Positions 32,403 to 41,200 of a stretch of DNA of 64,000 nucleotides are shown piece by piece (the first letter of the stretch is position 1; the number at the start of each line of letters is the position of its first letter). The translations under genes and the position numbers were made by a program. Location: NCBI RefSeq assembly GCF_001625305.1, contig NW_017802780.1:350079-414078 (forward strand). The letters run 5' to 3'. The stretch is from Branchiostoma belcheri. Lineage: Eukaryota > Chordata > Leptocardii > Amphioxiformes > Branchiostomatidae. The notes beneath the pieces were generated by a model. It was not told the DNA's origin. It searched no databases and was given only the letters and a program-made list of their open reading frames with translations.

Positions 32403-35180
32403 GTACGTCTGAACACCCACAAATCAGGGACCAATCAGAACGGCTACAAGGCCAGGAAGTGGCCAAACAATATTAATGATTTACGTCGATGAAGGTTAGA
32501 CATCCAGGTAATACGATATGCCAAAAAACAGTTACTCAAGCAACTGGATATGATTTTGAAAACGTCAGACGTTTCAGCTAGTATCCACTAGCTTTCGTCA
32601 GTGACTGAGAGACCAGAGGGGAAAGCAGGTTTATATACACAACCTGTTGATTGATATGCAAATAAAGTGAAGACAAATTTTTGGAAGTCGAAAAAGGAAC
32701 AAAAGTCAGACAAGTCAAGACAAGATGATGCAAATTAGTCTTCACTTTATTTGCATATCAATCAACAGGTTGTGTATATAAACCTGCTTTCCCCTCTGGT
32801 CTCTCAGTCACTGACGAAAGCTAGTGGATACTAGTTGAAACGTCTGACGTTTTCAAAATCATATCCAGTTGCTTGAGTAACTGTTTTTTGGCAATATTAA
32901 TGATTTATTTTGGCGACTCAAAACAACTATACAATGGCAGCTTTTTAGCTGAATTATAGTATGGCATTCCAAAAGAGAATATTTACACTTGATTTATACT
33001 ATTAATACTTAATCAATACAACTTAAAATGTCTTACGTTAGGCCTGCACATATACACATATTAAAATCATTTCGTAAATTTGTTAAAACATATTAATACA
33101 ACACTTTAGCAGGTAATCATGGTAGATGGACAACGCCTTTACGTGTCATGTCTCATTAAGTAGATCAACCAGGAAAGGCGTCTTGCGATACCTCTCATTT
33201 CTACAATGAATGGATAAATGAAACTTTATTTTCGTGTTGTGCGCTTTACCGTGCCCAGGCCGTGTGGGCTTATACGACACCGTTGATTATAAGTTATACA
33301 TAAAAAAAAAGAGAATCAAAGGTACAGATAACAGAATCCGAACAAAATATGAACACAGATAAAGGTAGGCTATATACAATATACGAATATATGGACTCCC
33401 CAAAATAGGCTAACTCTCCTTAACAATGCTTAGGAGAATGTCGGGAGCAAAGTCGGTTGTAGATGGCCGGTGTTCGGCAAGATCGGCTAGTGTTTAAAAC
33501 ATCCGGGTGTGGCCGGGAGGTTTGGCCATGTATGGCAGATGTTCGGGGGTCAAAGTAGACTGAAATTTAACTCAAATTTGTTTTGATTTGCATAGAAAGG
33601 TAGACGTGGCCTAAGTCTGATCGCGGACTGTTCCCAAACTTCAACGGTTAGGTTTGTTGGTGGTTGGGGGAAGGTTCTCAATGCTTGACAGGGGCTTTAC
33701 AATTAGACGTCTTAGGAACAAAAACGGATTGATACTTTGTATTGCCATGGTCTGCCCCGACTTGTGCTTCAAATCTTGTAAATTTTGAGGACCCCTTAAA
33801 GGTTTTTGTGCTTAAAATTTGCATTCGTAGGTCCTTTAACATGATAATTCCAAAGCAATAGACGTTAACAATCGGTGCACATGTTTGAATGTCTAGAAAA
33901 TTCTGTAATGAATGTAGCATAATATTAGTATGTATATTAGTGCTTGTGACGGGGATAGGTTTGTTGGTTCCTGAATTATGCAACACGTAGTATTACGTAC
34001 GCATATCATGTATAAGAATACAATATGTTTTTTTGTATATCTTTTTGTATATATATGCTTAGGAGAATGTCGGGAGCAAAGTCGGTTGTAGATGGCCGGT
34101 GTTCGGCAAGATCGGCTAGTGTTTAAAACATCCGGTTGTGGCCGGGAGGTTTTGTCATGTATGGCTGATGTTCGGGGGTCAAAGTAGACTTAAATTTAAC
34201 TCAAATTTATTTTGATTTGTATAGAAAGGTAGACGTGGCCTAAGTCTGATCGCGGACTGTTCCCAAACTTCAACGGTTTGGTTTGTTGGTGGTTGGGGGA
34301 AGGTTCTCAATGCTTGACAGGGGCTTTACAATTAGACGTCTTAAGAACAAAAACTGATTGATACTTTGTATTGCCGTGGTCTGCCCCGACTTGTGCTTCA
34401 AATCTTGTAAATTTTGAGGACCCCTTAAAGATTTTGTGCTTAAAATTTGCATTCGTAGGTCCTTTAACATGATAATTAAAAATCGTGGGGTCGTGTGGCG
34501 CAGTCGGTAGCGCGTTCGGCTCACACCCCAGAGGTCGCGGGTTCGAACCCTGCCCATGTCACCGATCTTGTGCCCTTGGGAAAGGCACTTTACACGACTT
34601 TCCTCACTTCACTCAGGTGGAAATGAGTACCTAGCTTCGGTTAGGGACGTCCCTCGGATAGGCCGTTAAATGGAGGTCCCGTGTTTGGGAGAGCAACACC
34701 CCACGCACGTTAAAGAACCCACCGCACTTATCGAAAAGAGTAGGGGATCTTCCCGGTGTGAGTGGTTCAAAACCTTACAGTCCGGTCTTACGCAGCTTGT
34801 ACATGTACGCATATGTACAAAACTGGTGTGTTACGCCTAAAGGCGGTTTACCGGTTATGCGAAACAAACAAACAAATTCAAAAGCAATAGATGTTAACAA
34901 TCGGTGCACATGTTTGAATGTCTAGAAAATTCTGTAATGAATTTAGCATAATACTAGTATATATTATATTAATGCTTGTGACGAGGATAGTTTTTTTGGT
35001 TCCTGAATTATGCAACGCGTAGTATTACGTACGCATATCATGAATAAGAATACAATATGCTTTGTATATCTTTATGCATTTCAGTTTATGTATACACAAT
35101 ACATAGACCATCTTTGATTCCCTTCGGAAACTTTGATTTCTAGTGTGTGTGTGTGTGTGTGTGTGTTAGTGTGTGTGTTA

Positions 35181-35225
<45 letters not shown>

Positions 35226-38200
35226 TGTGTGTGTTTTTGGTGTTAGTGTGTGTGATTGTGTGTGTGTGTCTGTGTGTGTGTGTGTGTGTGTGTGTTAGTG
35301 TGTGTGGTGTGTTAGTGTGTGTGTGGTGTGTGTGTTAGTGTGTGTGTTTGTGTGTGTGTGTGTGGCTTTTGACATATGTTATGTGGTATATAGATATACC
35401 TTACAAATATAAAGGAGATCGCCCCCCCTCACCCCAGCTAAACGCCTCTCTGTTTCTCTCGAGCTGTCTCCCTCTGTCTCTCTTTCTTTCTCTCTCACTC
35501 TCTCTCTCTCTCTCTGCATACATCTTCTGTTACAGACAGGTCTTAATTGTCATTTGGCAGATTGCCGTGTCGGCCAGAATCAACAGGGGTCTTGTGGCGT
35601 AGCGAAAGCGTGTTCAGCTCAGGACCAAGAGGTCCTGGGTTCGAATCCTACCCACTTCTTGTGCACTTGGGAAATGCACTCTACACGGCTTTCCTCACTT
35701 CACTCAGATGGAAATGAGTACCTAGCTTCAGTTAGGGACGTCCCTCGGATAGGACGTCAAATGGAGGTCGCATGTTTGGGGAGAGCCACATCCCACGAGA
35801 AAGAATCCACCACAGAATATCGGAACAAGGCTGAGGCAATAAAAATCATTGCCAAGGCGACGCCTGAATGATATATATTATTTCATGTGGTGAAGCTAGC
35901 AATCCACATCACAATTATAAGAAAAACAGATTTCCCTATCTTATAAACACATGCATGTAGTGAAATTTACAGGATGGGTGGAGGAGGTGTGGGGCAATAT
36001 ACTAAATACACTCAGGTATAGGAGGAATCAGTCGTTCCTCTCCAACAATATATATTTTATATGACATACTTACTTTACTTTGGTCGAGTTCCCGCTCGAA
36101 CCAAACTTAAAACCATCCTCCACTTTACTCTTCCCTCCACCAGAGACTGGATTTTACGGCTGATCTGAAGTTGTTGCTCCTAGGACTTGTTTCACCTTTT
36201 GTGGGTCCCCAAAGGACAGATAATTTCTTTTCTCTGTGTGATCTGTTGGAATAAACCCACCTACACTAGCCTAAATGTTATTGGGGAGGGAACGTCAGAT
36301 TCCTGATCAAGTAATTTTTAACCAAAGACAGCTGTGCTCTCTGTCTATGGTCCCTGGTTCGGGGAGAAGACAGATGGCCAGTAATTAATCATGCCAGGCA
36401 GCCGGATGGTTGGCACGTGGGCACCGGGTGAAAGTTACCTGCTTGGTCCAAAAACCACATGGGCGAAGGTTACCTCAACAAATTTCCTAGGGAATGCACT
36501 CGTGCAATTTTTCAAATTCTTTCAAAGCGATCATATTACTTGCACAAATGCCTCCGCTCCAAATGCGTTGCCAAAAGAGTACCTTCCAGGTGTGAGTGGT
36601 TCAAACCTTACAGTTTGGTATTACGCAGCTTGTACTTAGACCACACCGACTTAATTTCATGGATGGCATTCACGCGCGCATTGAATTTCGCCTGATCTAA
36701 AAAAAACGTCCTCCGAGGCTCTGGCCTGCGTAGTCCATGGAAGTTAGCGACAATACGGAGCCGGTTGCTAACTCTCGAGCATGGCACCCAGGCTACCGAA
36801 GCTCAAGAACTCAGTACATACCTAAAGTGCCGATTTACAAATTCCGCAAAAAGCCAGCATGTGCCGGCTTGTCATATAACGTTACGTTGCAATGTAATGT
36901 TAATGCCGCAGATTCACTATACCAGCTTTGTATCCCTGTGGTTTAGTAGCATTTTTTTGGCCGATTTTTTTTTTATTCGCCCGCGCGCACTAGTTTGGAA
37001 GTCTTCAGAGGATGTCATCCATAAAATTAAGACGGTGTGGCCTTACGTGTACAAAACTGGTGTGTTGCGCCTAAAGGCGGTTTACCGGTTATGCGAAACA
37101 AACAACTTTACTTCTTGCAGGTAGCCCCTTCCTCCCATACCCTACCAACTGCCGTATCTTTGATATTGTGTTTAACTATATCCACCACTCTGGAAGATTT
37201 GACCAATCTCAATAATGTTATGCTAGGTATTGGTGCGCCAGCCACTTTCATTTTATGTTAATGCTATACTTTATGTCATCTTTATGTTTACATTTGTATT
37301 ATGTTTTATGAGCAGCGGATTTACATAAGCACATCAAGTGCTTCCTATCCAATGCTCAAAAATCCATGTGAATAAAATAAAAATAAACAAACAACAGCTT
37401 GTTATCTTTTGTGTTTAGCGCGTGTCATCGGCCTGTGGACTAGGCTGACATCCAGTACAGTGATCGTGCCTGCAGTGGGTTGTGGGATCGTGGTGATAGT
37501 TTCAGCTGTCGCCGCTATAATCCTGGCGACTCATCTCAACCTTGTGAGAACTGAGGTAGGCCATGAGGTCTTATTCCATTTCCTGTAATTATCATCTCCA
37601 AAGCTAGACAATGCTGGGACCTGCAAAACATTTCCACCGAAACTTTCCACCGAAAGAGATTGCTGTGAACTGGCTCCTATCGACCGATACGACTTTGTAA
37701 GATTCGTTCAGCCAGTGTAACATTTGGTAACCACCAGAAGGTCGCCGCTTCTCGAAATCACCTCAAAGTCGAACAAATTTCCGCTGAGCTCTTTTCTCCA
37801 AGCAGACTCCGTGCGGCTTAAGGGGGGTCTCTATTAGCCGGCTGTATCCACTGGATACAGGCTAATTGGCAAGGGATACAGATTCTGTGGGGCAAAGGGA
37901 GTCTATATTGACCGGTTGTATCCACTGAATACAAGCGGCTTGCCCCTCGGAATATGCTTGGAGATGACTCTCTTTGAGCTCGTCCTGCTTTGCGGCGCCG
38001 TTAGGACTGACTCTGCCTGTGTAGTAATGATGTGGTAGGATTTGTTTGACAAATTCAGTACCAAACAATTTGACCTTGTACGCAATGATGAGAATCAGAT
38101 CCTAAATGTAGTCTTTATACGGCTGTAGGACGCACTTGGCTCAATGATGCAAGAAGACATGATGATCAGGGCTACCCTACATAAATCGGACCCTTCATTC

Positions 38201-41200
38201 CTGACGGCATTATTCGACGAGAACCACACTGCTTCACTAGAATGGCTGGAGCCATTTTAAAACATCAGTCTGAATTCCAAGACCCTGCCAGTAACCGTCA
38301 CGTCTCTGCCAACCACAGGTAAAAATGTTTGTATGAGGTCCTCAGTGCTCTCTCAATGATTCTGGGATGTCCATCTATTCTCTAATCTCTGATATCTAAT
38401 TTCTCTATCTGCATGTCTACGATTAATGTCAAGTTGAAAATAACAAAAAAATTAACGTTGAAGTTTCCCCATTTTGTTTTTCCTGTTTGGACGCAGACCT
38501 GAATGAATGTACCTGGAAACCCTGCCTACATGGACGCTGTGTGAACAAAGATGGCGGATACAAATGTACCTGCAACCCTGGATGGACTGGACAGAACTGT
38601 CAGCAAGGTAAGCTTTTAATTAGTGTTAGTTATATATGCTGGGATTCCTTAGCACTATTTTTAAACATGAACATTTGCACTGTGTAGCTACTGATTTGCT
38701 ACAAGATGACATTTGGCTTTTTAAGCTGTAAGATTTACATGACTCTTTTTATCACACAGACCTAAATGAATGTGATGGAAAGCCATGTAAACATGGACGC
38801 TGTGTGAACAAAGATGGCGGATACAAATGTACCTGCAACCCTGGATGGACTGGACAGAACTGTCAGCAAGGTGAGCTTTTTTTTCAGCAGTCAATGTTTT
38901 AAATGTAAAGCAATTTCTTTTCTTTACTAGTCTGAGGTCCTTACTGATTGACTGCCATTAAAAAAAATACTTGGATGCCAGCCATTCACATTTCTAACGA
39001 TTATTTATCGTTTTGACATAGACCTGAATGAATGTACCAGGAACCCATGCCTACATGGACGCTGTGTGAACAAAGATGGCGGATACAACTGTGCCTGCAA
39101 CCCAGGATGGACTGGACACAGCTGTCATCTAGGTGAGCTTCAATCTAATGTGCTGGAAACATAATTAAATTTAGCGACTGGACAGAGATTCTTCCAAGAG
39201 CAAGGTTTAAGCTACTTAATCTGAGTTTTTAGATATTCAAATACAGTGATCCTTTATGTTACAGCCAAACCATGTCCTGCGGGGTGGAAAGGATATGAGA
39301 ACCACTGCTACAAGTTGATGAGAGACAAAGTCAAATGGGGAAAAGCAAAGAAACGATGTGAACAACTCGGTGCAAATCTGGCGTCTATCACAAGCTATGG
39401 CGAGGCTAACTTCGTCAACACTATCATCACTGGCGGTGGGTAATACAACAAAGCTCCTTTACAATATCACACCAACATGTTTCAAGGTAGATTTTACAAA
39501 CAGCACAAAAGACGACTTTCCTTCTGCAGTAAGTTGTTCTCGAAATTCAGGTGCCCACTCGCTTAGGTCACGTGACCTTCCTGTGTGTCTTGTTGTGTTT
39601 TAGAATAGACCACAGGAAGAATAGCTACTGCCATGTACATGTATGCTAAATGTGTAACATAATAAACCTTACGGACACGTGACGTCAGCAATTCGTACTA
39701 GGAAGTGTATAGCGCCCGCCGTCTTTGTTAGCTGATTGTCTACAGTAAAGTGAAAGGTGAAAAAGGATAAGTTCATTCTCACCTTAAAGCCCTATTACAT
39801 ACTGTGTTAGCATAACATGTCGAACTGGCTTACCCGGCGCATAATCACAATCTCTTTCAATTACAGCTCCTGTAGGGAAGTGGGGTATTCATCTCGTCTG
39901 GTTTGGACTGCATCGTAATGATGGATTCCGTAAGTTTACGGATGGGTCACAGGTATACTACAAAAACTGGGAGCCGGGTCAGCCCAACAACAAACGCGAC
40001 ATCTGGGCGGGACAGAACTGCGTCGGCATGTACTCAAAGGTGTGCGCTCGAATTTGCAGAGATTGCTAGCTTAGTATTATTGTAGCGTTATGTCCTATTC
40101 TGAGTGTCATGCAACTCCCCTTTTGGTCGAGTAGAGGATTTCAAATCAGAGATAAAGTATGTATACAAGTCTTTGTCGGCGCCTATAACAGGATTTAAAC
40201 GGGCAATAATAATAATAATAATAATAATGGTTTATTCGTCATTCATCACTTGCACAGAAAGGCAGGTCTAATTGGGACCTGAAGTGCTCTGCCAATTACA
40301 ATTGATTAATTAATAAAAAGTTAGCACACATTAAAATCATTATACGTCATTAATTATTAATATAAGATACGTTAAAAGGTCGTTCATTTAAAATATCAGA
40401 TGTGCACATAAATTACAGACAGGGTAAACGATTATGAACAGTAAAATATATATGTAAAATGCGTACTCTGAAGTAAAAGCTAGGAATTCAGCATCCGAAT
40501 CATGTAGGGAATCGCGCTAGATCTAGGGGGAACAGAGCTAGATACAATCATTCTACGCTTTTTGCATTGAGAATCGGGCACAGATCTAGAAGAGACTGGT
40601 GAATGGCATCGCATTGTAGAGATGTAAAAACTTGCGAGAAATAAGGCCTTGACTTTTCATCTCCATCTGGGTCTGTTATTGGCCACTTCTTTCCCGATCG
40701 CCAGGTCATCCGTGTGTTCGACATCATCTTTATTGAACTGACAAAACAATTCAGAACAACACACAAGGTGAAGAGTTAAAAACACCTCGATCGGCCTCAC
40801 GGCGGTCAATTTCTAGGGTAAAGTTTCCAATTCTACGGAGGGGTATCAGGTTACCGGGGTTCCACGCGCGGCTTCCGCGGAGCCGGTCTCTGCGGTAAAC
40901 ATTCTTATCATCAATTATAAACAGTTTCACGGGGACTCTCTTGTCCAAATGTGATAAAATCCGCACTGCATATAGCCCAAATGTTGGTGCTTTTATTACA
41001 ATGCTTAAATGTGCGTGAAATTACTCTCAACGCGTCGAATGCTTATTCTAGAACAATCGACGTCAATAACCAAACAACTGATTTAAACCGACCCCAAATC
41101 TCACAGAAAATCCCAATTTTTTGCATTTTAGAGAACAGTATAACAAAATTAAGATTTGAGTCGGACAGTTTTCTTTATTTCAAAGTTAAAGTGTTGCTAA

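Larger units (their letters stand above)
32484..32891. mobile_element. Fold-back Penelope-type element with two inverted hammerhead-ribozyme motifs
   Basis: A 16-bp direct repeat, caatattaatgattta, flanks the element (32468-32483 and 32892-32907). Inside, arms 32520-32680 and 32733-32892 are near-perfect inverted copies around a 50-bp centre. Each arm carries CTGACGA, a hairpin ctagtggatactag, then GAAACGTC, the core of a type I hammerhead ribozyme with the very short stem III typical of Penelope-like retroelements. The left 36 bp (gaaggttagacatccaggta) is present on one side only. No protein is encoded. It lies in intron 1 of the lectin gene. Confidence 0.7.

Noticed and set aside
34490-34560. 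Functional tRNA gene with a perfect B box
   Set aside because: It continues into a SINE body and (CAAA) tail, and the insertion interrupts one unit of a tandem duplication.
35147-35602. Val/Cys-rich plus-strand ORFs
   Set aside because: Produced by the TG and TC dinucleotide repeats.
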